From Marinobacterium weihaiense (lineage in GTDB: Bacteria; Pseudomonadota; Gammaproteobacteria; Pseudomonadales; Balneatricaceae), in NCBI RefSeq assembly GCF_019061305.1, contig NZ_JAHQZT010000009.1, positions 62,001 through 126,000 of the forward strand: 64,000 nucleotides of DNA, given 5' to 3'. The notes under the pieces were generated by a model that was given only the letters and a program-made list of their open reading frames with translations, did not search any database and was not told where the DNA came from. Positions within the stretch are counted from its first letter, which is position 1. Every line of letters starts with the position of its first letter. This document shows, one piece after another, positions 17,207 through 26,921 of this stretch. The translations under genes were made by a program, and so were the position numbers.

Positions 17207-19105
17207 ATGCGCAGAATCAGCTATATTCTGGTACTGGTGGGTCTGTATGCGGGCGTGGCACTTTTTCTGCACCATATACGCCAGGACAAGGAGCAGCAGT
17301 ACCTTGATCATGCGGCCACCCTGTTGTCGACCACCTATACGGCAAGCCTGGAACGCTACGCCCTGGCCATGGATACCTTTCACTCCAGCATGAGCCAGCA
17401 ACCCGGGCTGATGGCACTGCTGAATGCCGGGCTGAATGAACGCCCACCGAACGCCTTCATGCGCGACCAAATTCATGCCCGCCTGCTGCCGCGGTATCGC
17501 TATCTGCAGTCCCGTGGCATCGAGCAGTGGCAGCTGCACCGCCGTGACGGCAGCAGCTACCTGCGCTTCCACGCTCCGGGCACCCATGATGACGACCTGC
17601 TGCCGGTTCGACCATCGCTGCGCCAGCTACACGAAAACCCACGCCCCAGTTATGGCTTTGAAGTCGGCCGCCTGTTCATCGGCTTTCGCTTCATCTACCC
17701 TCTGATCGAGCAGGGTGAACTGGTCGGCAGTATGGAGACCGGCGTTTCTTTCGACCATATCCGACGCACACTGGACGATCTGGCCCCCGGCCAGGTATTC
17801 ATGTTCCTACTGCACCGCGAAACCGTGGAAAGCATCGGCTTTGATCACCTGCGAGATCACCTGTCGGCATCGCAACTGAGCCACAATTTTCTGATAGACC
17901 ATCTGCACCAGGCCTCCCCCGAACAACAGGGCCTGCCATTGCCGGCCCTGCTCGAACAGCTGGCCTCCTACCCCCTCGACACCCGTTTTAAACAGGGCCA
18001 GCCCTTTTCCCTGCCGCTCTATCATCAAAGTTTGGGGTACAGCGCTGCCTTCATGCCGGTGTACAGCTTTGACCAGCACCTGAGCGGCTACATTCTCGCC
18101 CTGCATCCCGAGCCGCCGCTCACCGGCATACAGTGGGAATACTACACCGGTCTGGTCATCAGCCTGGTGGTGATTCTGCTGCTGGGCTGGCTGGTGCTGA
18201 GCCTGCACCACCAGCGCCAGCGCTTCTGGTCACAGCAGCAACGCCTAGATGCCATCGGACGTGCCGTGGGCGAGGGCATCTACGTCACCGATCTGAACGG
18301 CCACACCCTGTTCGTCAATGAGGCCGCCTGTCGCATGACCGGTTACAACGCCGACCGCCTCTATGCCAGCAACCTGCACACGCTACTGCACATCCATTCC
18401 CCCTCCACCACGGCCGCACCCTGTCCGATGCTGCAAGCCGCCCGGACGGGCACGGCCTACGAGGGGGACGAGCTGTTCAGAACCCGCACCGGCCAGGAAC
18501 TGCCGGTGGTGGTCACCAGCCTGCCGCTGATCGAACAGGACGAGATTACCGGTACGGTCAGCGTGTTCCGTGACATCTCTGAACGCAAGGAGAATGAGCG
18601 CAAGCTGGAAGAGCTCGCTACTACCGATCCTCTGACAGGCCTGCCCAACCGCCGCGCCTTTCTGCAATACCTGCAGGAAGAGATCCGGCTGAGCAAGCGT
18701 CTGGGGCATGAAAGCGCCTTGATGATGGTGGATTTCGACCACTTCAAGGCGATCAACGACCGCTATGGCCACCAGGCAGGGGATGACGTGCTGCAGCATT
18801 TTGCCCGCGAAGCTACGGCCTGCCTGCGTGAAACCGACCGCCTCGGGCGTCTGGGGGGCGAAGAGTTTGCCATCCTGCTGCCCGGTACCGACCCACAGGG
18901 GGCGCATCACCTGGCCGAGCGCGTGCGCCAGCGGCTGGAACAGCATCCGACTCACAGCGGCCAGACTCAGATTCCCATGACGCTATCCATCGGGCTCACG
19001 CCGCTTCAGGCCCAGGACGAGGATGCCTCGACGGCGCTCAACCGGGCTGACAAGGCACTGTACCGGGCCAAATCCACCGGCCGCAACCGGGTTGAAATCG
19101 GCTGA
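17207..19105 (+). CDS. membrane-bound PAS-GGDEF diguanylate cyclase
   Basis: 632 residues. TM1 (about 6-24), a periplasmic sensor of about 280 residues (double-Cache-like, with GYGFEVGRLFIGFRFIYPLIEQGELVGSMETG-type strands), TM2 (about 312-334), a PAS domain (about 345-455) and a GGDEF domain (about 465-632). The active-site loop GGEEF is at 550-554, and an RxxD inhibitory site (R541-D544) lies 5 residues before it. It is therefore expected to make c-di-GMP with product inhibition in response to an extracytoplasmic signal. It could feed into adhesion (Tad pili are in the same window), but no direct link is visible. Confidence 0.9.
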   Translation: MRRISYILVLVGLYAGVALFLHHIRQDKEQQYLDHAATLLSTTYTASLERYALAMDTFHSSMSQQPGLMALLNAGLNERPPNAFMRDQIHARLLPRYRYLQSRGIEQWQLHRRDGSSYLRFHAPGTHDDDLLPVRPSLRQLHENPRPSYGFEVGRLFIGFRFIYPLIEQGELVGSMETGVSFDHIRRTLDDLAPGQVFMFLLHRETVESIGFDHLRDHLSASQLSHNFLIDHLHQASPEQQGLPLPALLEQLASYPLDTRFKQGQPFSLPLYHQSLGYSAAFMPVYSFDQHLSGYILALHPEPPLTGIQWEYYTGLVISLVVILLLGWLVLSLHHQRQRFWSQQQRLDAIGRAVGEGIYVTDLNGHTLFVNEAACRMTGYNADRLYASNLHTLLHIHSPSTTAAPCPMLQAARTGTAYEGDELFRTRTGQELPVVVTSLPLIEQDEITGTVSVFRDISERKENERKLEELATTDPLTGLPNRRAFLQYLQEEIRLSKRLGHESALMMVDFDHFKAINDRYGHQAGDDVLQHFAREATACLRETDRLGRLGGEEFAILLPGTDPQGAHHLAERVRQRLEQHPTHSGQTQIPMTLSIGLTPLQAQDEDASTALNRADKALYRAKSTGRNRVEIG

Positions 19106-19177
19106 GGCAGGGTTGCACCCTGCTGCAAAGACCGCTCTAATGAGGCCCCTCACCCCTTCAGGAGGAGTTTCGCGCTC

Positions 19178-20470
19178 ATGATGAACGGCCCCAATGCAGA
19201 ACAGCTGGCCTTCGATGCCCGACACATCTGGCACCCCTATTCGTCAATGATCAACCCGCCGGCCATGTTTCCGGTGGCCTCGGCATCCGGGGTGCGGATC
19301 AAACTCAGTGACGGTCGCGAACTCATCGACGGCATGGCCTCTTGGTGGTCGGCCGTTCACGGCTACAACCACCCGCGCCTGAATGCCGCCGCCAAGGATC
19401 AGATCGACCGCATGGCCCATGTCATGTTCGGCGGCCTGACGCACACGCCCGCCATCGAACTGTCGCGCAAGCTGGTCGCGATGACCCCCGAACCGCTGCA
19501 GCGAGTATTCATCGCCGATTCGGGCTCCGTGGCCGTGGAAGTGGCCCTGAAAATGGCGATTCAGTATTGGCATGCCCGTGGCAGGCCCGGCAAGCACCGC
19601 ATGCTCAGTATCCGCAACGGCTATCACGGCGACACCTTTGGCGCCATGTCGGTGTGCGATCCGGTCAACGGCATGCACGAGCTGTTCAGCGGTGTACTGG
19701 CGCAGCAGCTGTTCGCGCCGCGCCCGGAGGTGCCCTTCGATGGTACACTGACGCCGGCCGATACGGCGGAACTGGAGCAGCTGCTGGCCACTCACCAGAA
19801 CGAGCTGGCCGCCCTGATTCTGGAGCCGGTGGTGCAGGGAGCCGGCGGTATGCGCTTCTATTCCCCTGCGTGGCTGCGCCGGGCCCGCGAACTTTGTGAT
19901 CAATATGACGTTCTACTGATCGCGGACGAAATCGCCACTGGCTTCGGCCGCAGTGGTGAGCTGTTTGCCTGCAATCACGCCGGCATCAGCCCGGACATTC
20001 TCTGTGTTGGCAAGGCGCTCACTGGCGGCTACATGACCCTGGCCGCGACGCTGGCCACGGCCGAGATCGCCGAAACCATCTCCTCCGGCGGTGCTGGCTG
20101 CTTCATGCACGGCCCCACCTTCATGGCCAACCCACTGGCCTGCGCCGTGGCGCTGGAAAGCCTGACGCTGCTGGAAGAAATGGACTGGCAAGCCCAGGTC
20201 AAACGACTGGAAGCCGGCCTGAAACGGGGGTTGGAACCGGCCCGGGCGCTGGATTCGGTTGCCGACGTCCGCGTGCTCGGTGCCATCGGCGTCATCGAAC
20301 GCAAGGCGCCGATCAGTCTGGCCGAGGTACAACCAATGTTCGTCGAGCGCGGCATCTGGGTACGCCCCTTCGGCAAGCTTGTCTATGTGATGCCACCGTA
20401 TATCATGAGCGATGAGGACCTGGCGACCCTGACCGGCGCCATGGTCGACGTCATAACGGCATTGGACTGA
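19178..20470 (+). CDS. bioA: adenosylmethionine-8-amino-7-oxononanoate aminotransferase
   Basis: PLP enzyme that transfers the SAM amino group to 8-amino-7-oxononanoate, making diaminononanoate for BioD. 430 residues. RHIWHPYSSM near the N terminus and WWSAVHGYNHP distinguish BioA from other class III transaminases. The PLP lysine is K279 in CVGKALTGGY; D250 lies in LIADEIATGFGR. CAGGAGGAG precedes the ATG. It is 13 kb from bioBFHCD and on the other strand, grouped with a thioesterase gene 20 bp downstream. Confidence 0.95.
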   Translation: MMNGPNAEQLAFDARHIWHPYSSMINPPAMFPVASASGVRIKLSDGRELIDGMASWWSAVHGYNHPRLNAAAKDQIDRMAHVMFGGLTHTPAIELSRKLVAMTPEPLQRVFIADSGSVAVEVALKMAIQYWHARGRPGKHRMLSIRNGYHGDTFGAMSVCDPVNGMHELFSGVLAQQLFAPRPEVPFDGTLTPADTAELEQLLATHQNELAALILEPVVQGAGGMRFYSPAWLRRARELCDQYDVLLIADEIATGFGRSGELFACNHAGISPDILCVGKALTGGYMTLAATLATAEIAETISSGGAGCFMHGPTFMANPLACAVALESLTLLEEMDWQAQVKRLEAGLKRGLEPARALDSVADVRVLGAIGVIERKAPISLAEVQPMFVERGIWVRPFGKLVYVMPPYIMSDEDLATLTGAMVDVITALD

Positions 20471-20490
20471 TTGGGAAGGAGTGTGCGGAT

Positions 20491-20922
20491 ATGGCACGTA
20501 TCAAACTGGAAATGCCCGACAACTATCTGTTCAGCACCGAATTGGCCGTGCGCATCAGTGACATCAACTACGGCGGCCACCTGGGCAATGATGCGGTGCT
20601 GTCGATGGTGCACGAGGCCCGCCTGCGCTTTCTCAAGCACTACCACTACACTGAAATGGATGTGGAAGGCGCCAGCATCATCATGACCGACTCGGCGGTG
20701 GTGTATAAAGCGGAAGGGTTTCACGGCGACCGGGTGCAGGTAGACGTCACCGTGACCGACTTCAACAAGTACGGTTGCGACCTTTATTACCTGCTCAGCA
20801 ACAAAGAAACGGCAGTGGAGATTGCCCACGCCAAGACCGGTATCGTGTTCTTCGACTACGATGCGCGCAAAGTACTCGGCGTGCCTGAGGGCTTTCGCAA
20901 CAAGATGCTCAGGGAATCCTGA
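20491..20922 (+). CDS. acyl-CoA thioesterase, 4HBT hotdog family
   Basis: 143 residues, a single hotdog domain. VRISDINYGGHLGNDAVLSMVHEARLRFL is the 4-hydroxybenzoyl-CoA-thioesterase-type N terminus, with an Asp then Gly-Gly-His before the central helix. GGAAGGAG upstream fixes the start. It probably hydrolyses short acyl-CoA or acyl-ACP thioesters; the natural substrate is unknown. The 20-bp gap to bioA suggests co-transcription, which could mean a role in acyl supply, but that is inference. The last codons lie within a hairpin shared with the end of dnaB. Confidence 0.8.
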   Translation: MARIKLEMPDNYLFSTELAVRISDINYGGHLGNDAVLSMVHEARLRFLKHYHYTEMDVEGASIIMTDSAVVYKAEGFHGDRVQVDVTVTDFNKYGCDLYYLLSNKETAVEIAHAKTGIVFFDYDARKVLGVPEGFRNKMLRES

Positions 20923-20927
20923 GCATC
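20904..20927. terminator. bidirectional hairpin between thioesterase gene and dnaB
   Basis: Perfect 10-bp inverted repeat GATGCTCAGG / CCTGAGCATC with a 4-nt loop. The thioesterase stop codon lies inside the 3' arm. On the minus strand, downstream of dnaB, it is followed by TTGTTG, a poor U-tract; on the plus strand there is none. It probably limits read-through between the two convergent genes, or protects 3' ends. Confidence 0.5.
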
Positions 20928-20935
20928 AGCCGGCC

Positions 20936-22324
20936 TTACTCATCCGGCCCATAGTCGTAGGCACCGTGGGCCAAATTCTCGAAACGGGTGTACTTGCCGA
21001 TGAATGCCAGGCGTACCGAGCCGATGGGGCCGTTACGCTGCTTGCCGATAATGATTTCGGCCACCCCCTTGTCCGGGCTGTCCTCGTTGTAGACCTCGTC
21101 ACGGTAGATGAACATGATGACGTCAGCGTCCTGCTCGATGGCGCCCGACTCACGCAGGTCGGAGTTGACCGGACGCTTGTTGGGCCGCTGCTCCAGGCTT
21201 CGGTTCAGCTGCGACAGCGCCACCACCGGGCAGTTCATCTCCTTGGCCAGTGCCTTCAGTGAGCGCGATATTTCGGAAATTTCCTGGGTGCGCCCTTCGC
21301 TCTTGCCGGTTTTCAGCGTCATCAACTGCAGGTAGTCCACCATGATCATGGCCAGGTCGCCATGCTCACGCACGATGCGGCGGGCACGGGTGCGCATCTC
21401 GTTAGGACTGATGCCCGGCTGGTCATCGATGAACAGCGGCTTGTTCTTAAGCATGTTGACCGCTGTCGTCAGCTTGGGCCAGTCATCCTCTTCCAGCTGA
21501 CCGTTGCGCACCTTGGTCTGGTTGATCCGCCCCAGGGACGACAGCATACGCGTCACCAGCTGATCGGCGGGCATCTCCAGCGAGAACACCAGCACCGGCC
21601 GCTCGGTGGCCATCAGCGCGTTTTCCACCAGGTTCATGGCGAAGGTGGTCTTACCCATGGACGGACGCGCCGCCACGATCACCAGATCCGATTTCTGCAG
21701 TCCACCGGTACGATCATCCAGGTCATCAAAACCGGTGGTCACCCCCGTCAACGCATCAGCGTTGTTGAACAGCTCGTCAATGCGATCCACCGCTCTTTTC
21801 AGCAGCGGATTGACCGGCTCCGGGCCGCCCTGATTGGGCCGGTTCTCGGCGATCTGGAAGATCTTCTGTTCGGCTTCATTGAGGATTTCGTCCGAGGCAC
21901 GGCCACCGGGGTGAAAGGCACTGTCGGCGATTTCATTGGCGACACCGATCATCTGTCGCAGCAGCGAGCGGTCGCGCACGATTTCGGCATAGGCCCGGAT
22001 GTTGGACGTGCTCGGCGTATTGCGCGCCAGCGAAACCAGGCTTTCCAGCCCCCCGGCCTGCTCCAGTTCGGCCGTGCGGTCCAGCTCTTCCGACAGGGTG
22101 ACGACGTCGATCGGCCGGCCATCATCGATCAGCTTTTGCATGGTGCGGAAGATCATGCGATGGGTCGGGCGATAGAAGTGTTCTTCCAGCAACACTTCGG
22201 ACACGGCATCCCAAGTGTTGTTGTCCAGCATCAGGCCGCCCAGCACCGACTGTTCCGCCTCGACCGAGTGCGGCGGCTGCTTGATCGATTCCAGAAGGTC
22301 ATCGTTCAGGTCGGTCATATCCAC
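20936..22324 (-). CDS. dnaB: replicative DNA helicase
   Basis: Hexameric 5'-3' helicase of the replisome. 462 residues. N-terminal domain starts PPHSVEAEQSVLGGLMLDN; the RecA-like domain has Walker A ARPSMGKTT (about 219-227), Walker B IMVDYLQLM, and the arginine-finger region near the C terminus (ADVIMFIYRDEVY). No intein. The GTG at 22324 is chosen because AGAGG lies 9 nt upstream; an ATG two codons on (22318) is the alternative. Follows rplI after a strong terminator, as in pseudomonads. Confidence 0.95.
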   Translation of the reverse strand: MDMTDLNDDLLESIKQPPHSVEAEQSVLGGLMLDNNTWDAVSEVLLEEHFYRPTHRMIFRTMQKLIDDGRPIDVVTLSEELDRTAELEQAGGLESLVSLARNTPSTSNIRAYAEIVRDRSLLRQMIGVANEIADSAFHPGGRASDEILNEAEQKIFQIAENRPNQGGPEPVNPLLKRAVDRIDELFNNADALTGVTTGFDDLDDRTGGLQKSDLVIVAARPSMGKTTFAMNLVENALMATERPVLVFSLEMPADQLVTRMLSSLGRINQTKVRNGQLEEDDWPKLTTAVNMLKNKPLFIDDQPGISPNEMRTRARRIVREHGDLAMIMVDYLQLMTLKTGKSEGRTQEISEISRSLKALAKEMNCPVVALSQLNRSLEQRPNKRPVNSDLRESGAIEQDADVIMFIYRDEVYNEDSPDKGVAEIIIGKQRNGPIGSVRLAFIGKYTRFENLAHGAYDYGPDE

Positions 22325-22432
22325 GCGGGGCTACCTCTTGCTGACGGGAAGGAAATGAGTGGCGTCCATTCCAGCGGGCAGTACGCGTTTGCGCCTGACC
22401 GGTACGAAGCGCAGCAGCGCTGCATCGCAAAT

Positions 22433-22473
22433 AAAAAGGCACCGCGCAGTATATACCACGCAGTGCCTTTTTT
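22433..22473 (-). terminator. intrinsic terminator after rplI
   Basis: Inverted repeat AAAAAGGCAC / GTGCCTTTTT around a 20-nt middle that itself has a short GCG/CGC pairing. On the minus strand it reads GGCAC...GTGCC then TTTTTATTT, a good intrinsic terminator for the rpsF-rpsR-rplI operon. The A-tract on the 5' side makes it potentially bidirectional. dnaB therefore probably has its own promoter in the remaining ~110 bases. Confidence 0.8.
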
Positions 22474-22492
22474 AACCGATTGTCGGGCGGGA

Positions 22493-22939
22493 TTATTCGC
22501 CAGCGATAACCAGTTTGATGGTCGCGGTAACTTCCGGGTGAACCTGGATGTCAACGTCGAATTCGCCGATGTGGCGGATAGCGCCTTCCGGCAAACGAAC
22601 TTCGCTCTTGTCCGCTTCAACGCCGGCAGACGTCAGTGCTTCAGCGATGTCGCGAGTACCGATAGAACCGAACAGCTTGCCTTCATCACCGGCTTTGGTG
22701 ACCAAAGACAGTTCCAGTTCGTTCAGCTGTTCAGCACGTGCCTGGGCGTTAGCCAGCTTGTCAGCTGCGGCTTTTTCCAGTTCAGCACGACGCTCTTCGA
22801 ATTGCGCTACGTTGGCAGCAGTAGCCGGTACGGCTTTACCCTGAGGGATCAGGTAGTTACGACCAAAGCCTGACTTTACAGTCACTTTGTCGCCCAGCTG
22901 ACCCAGCTTACCGATATTTTCGAGCAGGATAACTTCCAT
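22493..22939 (-). CDS. rplI: 50S ribosomal protein L9
   Basis: 148 residues from [25 protein letters not shown] lies 8-9 nt upstream, so the longer frame to 22963 is rejected. The L9 N-domain with [18 protein letters not shown], a long central helix (about 42-75), and the C-domain ending in [16 protein letters not shown]. Binds 23S rRNA near L1. Third gene of the rpsF-rpsR-rplI operon. Confidence 0.97.
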   Translation of the reverse strand: MEVILLENIGKLGQLGDKVTVKSGFGRNYLIPQGKAVPATAANVAQFEERRAELEKAAADKLANAQARAEQLNELELSLVTKAGDEGKLFGSIGTRDIAEALTSAGVEADKSEVRLPEGAIRHIGEFDVDIQVHPEVTATIKLVIAGE

Positions 22940-23080
22940 CTCGTAAAACCTCTTGTTCTGCAAAGGCTGCAGTTTGAATCCTGGCCATGGATATCAACCG
23001 TAAAACGGGAACCCATAGCATTAAACTTGATCGGGCCGTGCAAACAGTTCTACACGGCCTCCGGCTGTATCAGCCGACGC
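22940..23080 (-). other. rpsR-rplI intergenic segment with two hairpins
   Basis: 141 bp without a gene. Two inverted repeats: GGCCGTG (23034-23040) / CACGGCC (23053-23059), and CGGCTG/CAGCCG (23062-23076) with a 3-nt loop. Neither has a U-tract, so they look like mRNA processing or attenuation structures rather than terminators. Many pseudomonads carry an extra membrane-protein gene at this position; none is present here. Confidence 0.5.
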
Positions 23081-23311
23081 TTATACGTCGTGGCTGTCGG
23101 TGTACGGCAGCAGAGCCAGGTAGCGTGCGCGCTTGATAGCGGTCGCCAGCTGACGCTGGTAGCGTGCCTTGGTACCGGTGATACGGCTCGGAACGATTTT
23201 GCCGGTTTCAGTAACGTAGCCTTTCAGGGTGTCGAGATCCTTGTAATCGATCTGCTTGACGCCTTCAGCGGTGAAACGGCAGAACTTGCGACGACGGAAA
23301 AAACGTGCCAT
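23081..23311 (-). CDS. rpsR: 30S ribosomal protein S18
   Basis: 76 residues, the usual length. [17 protein letters not shown] at the N terminus and [25 protein letters not shown] in the core are S18 signatures. It forms a heterodimer with S6, whose gene ends 28 bp upstream. priB, which lies between these genes in enterobacteria, is absent. Confidence 0.97.
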   Translation of the reverse strand: MARFFRRRKFCRFTAEGVKQIDYKDLDTLKGYVTETGKIVPSRITGTKARYQRQLATAIKRARYLALLPYTDSHDV

Positions 23312-23339
23312 CTGAATTTCTCCAAAAATAGGTTAGTGA

Positions 23340-23747
23340 TTACTCTGCAGCTTCAGACTTCGCTTCAGCAGGCTTGTCCTGCTTCTGCTCTGAGCGCTCT
23401 TCGCGACGCGGCTTGCGCTCTTCGCGAGATTCTGCAGCCTTGATCGGAGAATCTTCAGTGATCGCTTCGTTGCAACGGATCACCATGTTACGCAGAACAG
23501 CGTCGTTGTAGCGGAACATGCTGGACAGTTCGTCCATCACTTCCTGAGTCGCTTCAACGTTCATCAGCACGTAGTGTGCCTTGTGTGCGTTGTTGATCGG
23601 GTAAGCCAGCTGACGACGGCCCCAATCTTCCAGACGGTGGATAGTGCCTTCCGCACCTTCGATCAGCGCCTTGTAACGCTCGATCATCGCCGGAACCTGC
23701 TCGCTCTGGTTCGGGTGAACCAGGAATACGATTTCGTAATGACGCAT
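23340..23747 (-). CDS. rpsF: 30S ribosomal protein S6
   Basis: 135 residues. [25 protein letters not shown] and [24 protein letters not shown] are the S6 core. The last ~35 residues are a charged Glu/Lys/Arg tail ([17 protein letters not shown]...), common in gammaproteobacterial S6, where RimK may add further glutamates. AAGGAG lies before the ATG. First gene of the operon, preceded by a structured leader. Confidence 0.97.
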   Translation of the reverse strand: MRHYEIVFLVHPNQSEQVPAMIERYKALIEGAEGTIHRLEDWGRRQLAYPINNAHKAHYVLMNVEATQEVMDELSSMFRYNDAVLRNMVIRCNEAITEDSPIKAAESREERKPRREERSEQKQDKPAEAKSEAAE

Positions 23748-23815
23748 TTTTGCTCCTTACGGTTTCACAGCCTCCAAGTCACTCACCGCATGCGAGTGGT
23801 TGAAAGCAAGGAGTT
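23748..23815 (-). promoter_or_regulatory. candidate S6:S18 autoregulatory leader of rpsF
   Basis: The rpsF leader on the minus strand has a CACTC/GAGTG hairpin, then CTTGGAGG...GAAACCGTAAG with an unpaired CCG close to the Shine-Dalgarno AAGGAG. A CCG in a bulge beside a hairpin is the known S6:S18-binding leader mimic of 16S rRNA helix 22-23. My fit is by eye, so this is a candidate only. Confidence 0.45.
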
Positions 23816-23891
23816 GAACAAATAAAAGGACGCAACATTTTACGGCCGCGCCCCAGTAATTACAAGCAAAAGCCCGTTAAAAAGACGGCTC

Positions 23892-24305
23892 TCACTCGAC
23901 TTCAATGATTTCGAAACTGTGGGTGATCTTGACGCCCCCGCGCTCCAGCATCAGCGAAGCCGAACAGTACTGTTCTGCCGACAGACGCACAGCACGCTCC
24001 ACGGCGGCTTCGCGCAGCTTGCGACCGCTGACGATGAACTTGACGTGGATATCGGTGAAGACCGATGGGACCTCGTCGGAACGCTCGGCGCTGATTTCGG
24101 CCACACAATTGACCACGTCCTGACGCGCCTTACGCAGAATGCCGACCACATCCACGCTGGTGCAGCCGCCCAGGCCCGCCAGCATCAGCTCCATCGGGCG
24201 CGGGCCCTGTTCCAGGTCCTTGTCGATCAGGACATCGAAACCGGAGCCGGTGGTGGCCTTGAAACGGTCATCGCCTTCCCAGTTAACACTGACACTCATA
24301 CTCAT
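23892..24305 (-). CDS. OsmC/YhfA-family protein
   Basis: 137 residues. DLEQGPRPMELMLAGLGGCTSVDVVGILRKARQDV carries the first redox Cys in GGCTS; the second Cys is in DVVNCVAEIS, spacing typical of OsmC-family thiol peroxidases. SAEQYCSASLMLERGGVKITHSF at the C terminus is YhfA-like. OsmC members reduce organic hydroperoxides, but the YhfA subgroup has no proven activity. Lies 21 bp downstream of trpC on the same strand, probably at the end of the trp transcript. Confidence 0.85.
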   Translation of the reverse strand: MSMSVSVNWEGDDRFKATTGSGFDVLIDKDLEQGPRPMELMLAGLGGCTSVDVVGILRKARQDVVNCVAEISAERSDEVPSVFTDIHVKFIVSGRKLREAAVERAVRLSAEQYCSASLMLERGGVKITHSFEIIEVE

Positions 24306-24326
24306 GATGTTTTTTCTCTAATCCGG

Positions 24327-25154
24327 TTATGTTGCCGTTTGGGCGGCCGCAAAGAAATCGGCCAGGGTTTTCCCCGGCGAAGGGGCACGCATGAACGCTT
24401 CGCCGATCAGGAAGGCGTTCACCTCGCGTGCCTGCATGGCCACCACGTCACCAGGCTCAAGGATACCACTTTCCGTCACCACGATGCGGTCGGCGGGAAT
24501 CTGGTCCAGCAGTTTGAAGGTGTTGTCCAAGCTGACCTCGAAGGTATGCAGGTCTCGGTTGTTGATGCCGATCAGGCGGGTGTTGAGCGGCAGAATGCGC
24601 TGCAGCTCCGCCTCGTTGTGGACTTCGATCAACACGTCCATGCCCAGTTCATGGGTCAGGGCAGTCAGCTCCGCGAGCTGCTGATCATTCAGCGCCGCCA
24701 CGATCAGCAGGATGCAATCAGCCCCCAGCGCACGGGCTTCATACACTTGATAGGGGTCGACGATGAAGTCCTTGCGGATCACCGGCAGCGAACAGGCCGC
24801 GCGAGCCTGCTGCAAATAGGCATCACTGCCCTGAAAGAAATCCACATCGGTCAACACCGACAGGCAGCTGGCACCGCCGGCCTCGTAGTCCGGTGCGATC
24901 TCGGCCGGCACGAAAGGGTCTCGAATCACGCCCTTGGAAGGGCTCGCCTTCTTGATCTCGGCAATCACCGCGCAGCGGCCTTCGGTCAGCGCACGCTCCA
25001 TGCTGGCCACAAAGCCGCGTGGGTCGGTGGCACGGCCCTGCTGGCGCGCGATCCGTGCCTTGAGATCGTCCAGAGACGTCTGTGCACTGCGCTCGGCCAC
25101 TTCTTCGTGCTTGCGAGCAATGATCTTTTTCAGAATAGTCGGGGTGTCCGTCAT
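24327..25154 (-). CDS. trpC: indole-3-glycerol-phosphate synthase
   Basis: 275 residues, single-function TrpC without a fused TrpF domain. [19 protein letters not shown] at the N terminus, [14 protein letters not shown] (catalytic Lys and phosphate loop), [41 protein letters not shown] and [12 protein letters not shown] are the canonical barrel motifs. The ATG at 25154 overlaps the trpD stop (TGATG), so it is coupled; a GTG one codon earlier is less likely. Converts CdRP to indole-3-glycerol phosphate. Confidence 0.96.
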   Translation of the reverse strand: MTDTPTILKKIIARKHEEVAERSAQTSLDDLKARIARQQGRATDPRGFVASMERALTEGRCAVIAEIKKASPSKGVIRDPFVPAEIAPDYEAGGASCLSVLTDVDFFQGSDAYLQQARAACSLPVIRKDFIVDPYQVYEARALGADCILLIVAALNDQQLAELTALTHELGMDVLIEVHNEAELQRILPLNTRLIGINNRDLHTFEVSLDNTFKLLDQIPADRIVVTESGILEPGDVVAMQAREVNAFLIGEAFMRAPSPGKTLADFFAAAQTAT

Positions 25155-26194
25155 CACGTGTTCTGCTCCAGCTGCTGGCTGAATGCCGCCAGTTGTTCCA
25201 TTTTTGCCAGTGCCGCACCGGACCGGATCGCGTCAAGTGCACGGGCAACACCCGCCTTGTGGCTATCGGCCTGACCACTCAGATACACGGCCGCACCAGC
25301 ATTGAGGGCCACCATGGCCGCGGCCTTGCGCGCCGCCGGCGCGTCGCTGTTGCCCAGTGCTGCACGGATCAGGGCCAGGGACTCATCAGCGCTGTCCACC
25401 ACCAGCCCGATCAGGCTTTGACTGTCGATGCCCAGCGCTTCCGGCGTGATGCGATACTCGCGAATCTCGCCACCCTTGAGCTCGGCCACATGGGTGTGGG
25501 TGGCCAGACTGATCTCATCCAGGCCGTCATCAGCATGCACCACCATGATGTGCTCGGCACCCAACTGCTGCATCACCTCCGCCATGGGGCGGCACAGCTT
25601 GGGGGTAAATACGCCGATCACCTCACGCTTGGCACCGGCCGGGTTGGTCATCGGGCCCAGGATATTGAACAGAGTACGCATGCCCAGGGCACGGCGCGCG
25701 CCGATGGCGTGCTTCATGGCGCCATGGTAGCCCGGTGCGAACATGAAGCCGACGCCAACATCATCGATGCAACGGGCAACCTCGTCCGCGCTCAGATCCA
25801 GGTTGATGCCGGCCTTTTCCAGCAGATCGGCACTGCCGCTGCTGGATGAAACGCCCCGGTTGCCGTGCTTGGCAACATGCACGCCGCAGGCCGCCGCCAC
25901 AAAGGCACTGGCAGACGAAACATTGAACAGGTTGGCGCCGTCGCCACCGGTGCCGACAATGTCCACCAGCGGTCCCTTGTGCGGACGCACCGGCGTTGCC
26001 AGCTCGCGCATGACCTGGGCGGCACCGGTAATCTCTTCAATCGACTCGCTCTTCATCCGCAGGGCAACCAGAAACCCCGCCACCTGGGACTCGCTGCACT
26101 GGCCGGTCATCACCTGACGCATGACATCGACCATCTCGTCGCGGCTGAGGTCAATATGGTCGACCACGCGGGCCAACGCTTGCTGAATGTTCAT
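25154..26194 (-). CDS. trpD: anthranilate phosphoribosyltransferase
   Basis: 346 residues. The glycine-rich PRPP loop [27 protein letters not shown] (about 79-105), [18 protein letters not shown] and [17 protein letters not shown] are all present. AAGGAGAGAGGG precedes the ATG. Second gene of trpGDC; trpE is not adjacent, as in Pseudomonas-type genomes. Confidence 0.97.
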   Translation of the reverse strand: MNIQQALARVVDHIDLSRDEMVDVMRQVMTGQCSESQVAGFLVALRMKSESIEEITGAAQVMRELATPVRPHKGPLVDIVGTGGDGANLFNVSSASAFVAAACGVHVAKHGNRGVSSSSGSADLLEKAGINLDLSADEVARCIDDVGVGFMFAPGYHGAMKHAIGARRALGMRTLFNILGPMTNPAGAKREVIGVFTPKLCRPMAEVMQQLGAEHIMVVHADDGLDEISLATHTHVAELKGGEIREYRITPEALGIDSQSLIGLVVDSADESLALIRAALGNSDAPAARKAAAMVALNAGAAVYLSGQADSHKAGVARALDAIRSGAALAKMEQLAAFSQQLEQNT

Positions 26195-26217
26195 TCCCTC
26201 TCTCCTTTGATAACGGG

Positions 26218-26799
26218 TTACGTCTGGCGCAGAAAGTTGTCCAACAAGGCATGGCCCTGACGGGTCAATACCGATTCGGGATGGAACTGAACCCCCTGAA
26301 TGGCCAGCTCACGGTGACGTACCGCCATGATCTCGTCCGGCTCGCCCTGGTCCGTTTCGGTCCAGGCCGTGACTTCCAGACAATCAGGCAGCGTCTCCGG
26401 GCGCAATACCAGCGAGTGATAACGCGTCACCTCAAGCGGCTGCTCCAGCCCGGCAAACACGCCGCTGCCGCCGTGTGCCACCTGCGAGGTCTTGCCATGC
26501 ATGACCTGCCGGGCCCGCACCACTTCGGCGCCGAACGCCTGGCCGATGCTCTGATGGCCCAGGCACACGCCCAGAATGGGCAATTGTCCGGCAAACTGCC
26601 GGATCGCCGGAATCGAGATCCCGGCCTCGTTGGGCGTACAGGGGCCCGGCGAAATCACCAGATGGGACGGTTTGAGCGCCTCGATCTGTTCCAGACTGAT
26701 GGCGTTGTTGCGAAACACGCGCACCTCGGTGCCCAACTCCTCGAAGTAACGCACCAGGTTCCAGGTAAAACTGTCAAAGTTGTCGATCATCAGCAGCAT
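26218..26799 (-). CDS. trpG: anthranilate synthase component II (glutamine amidotransferase)
   Basis: 193 residues, class I amidotransferase. [16 protein letters not shown] at the N terminus, nucleophile Cys in [14 protein letters not shown] (about 78-91), [11 protein letters not shown], and the His/Glu of the triad in [11 protein letters not shown]. Provides ammonia to TrpE and may be shared with PabB. Anthranilate synthase component I (trpE) must lie elsewhere. The trp promoter should be in the 122-bp gap upstream, where I could not pick a convincing -35/-10 pair. Confidence 0.95.
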   Translation of the reverse strand: MLLMIDNFDSFTWNLVRYFEELGTEVRVFRNNAISLEQIEALKPSHLVISPGPCTPNEAGISIPAIRQFAGQLPILGVCLGHQSIGQAFGAEVVRARQVMHGKTSQVAHGGSGVFAGLEQPLEVTRYHSLVLRPETLPDCLEVTAWTETDQGEPDEIMAVRHRELAIQGVQFHPESVLTRQGHALLDNFLRQT

Positions 26800-26921
26800 T
26801 GGACTGCAACCTTCTCACTCTTTTGAACACGCTGCCGAGGCATGTAGCTGATGATACAGGATGTAAGTGTAATAGCGAACTGATACATGCACTCGCGCGC
26901 AGCATAACGAAGCAGAGCCTC

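Noticed and set aside
21362-22873. 503-codon plus-strand frame over dnaB and rplI
   Set aside because: Spans two conserved genes and the intrinsic terminator between them on the opposite strand; no domain signature.
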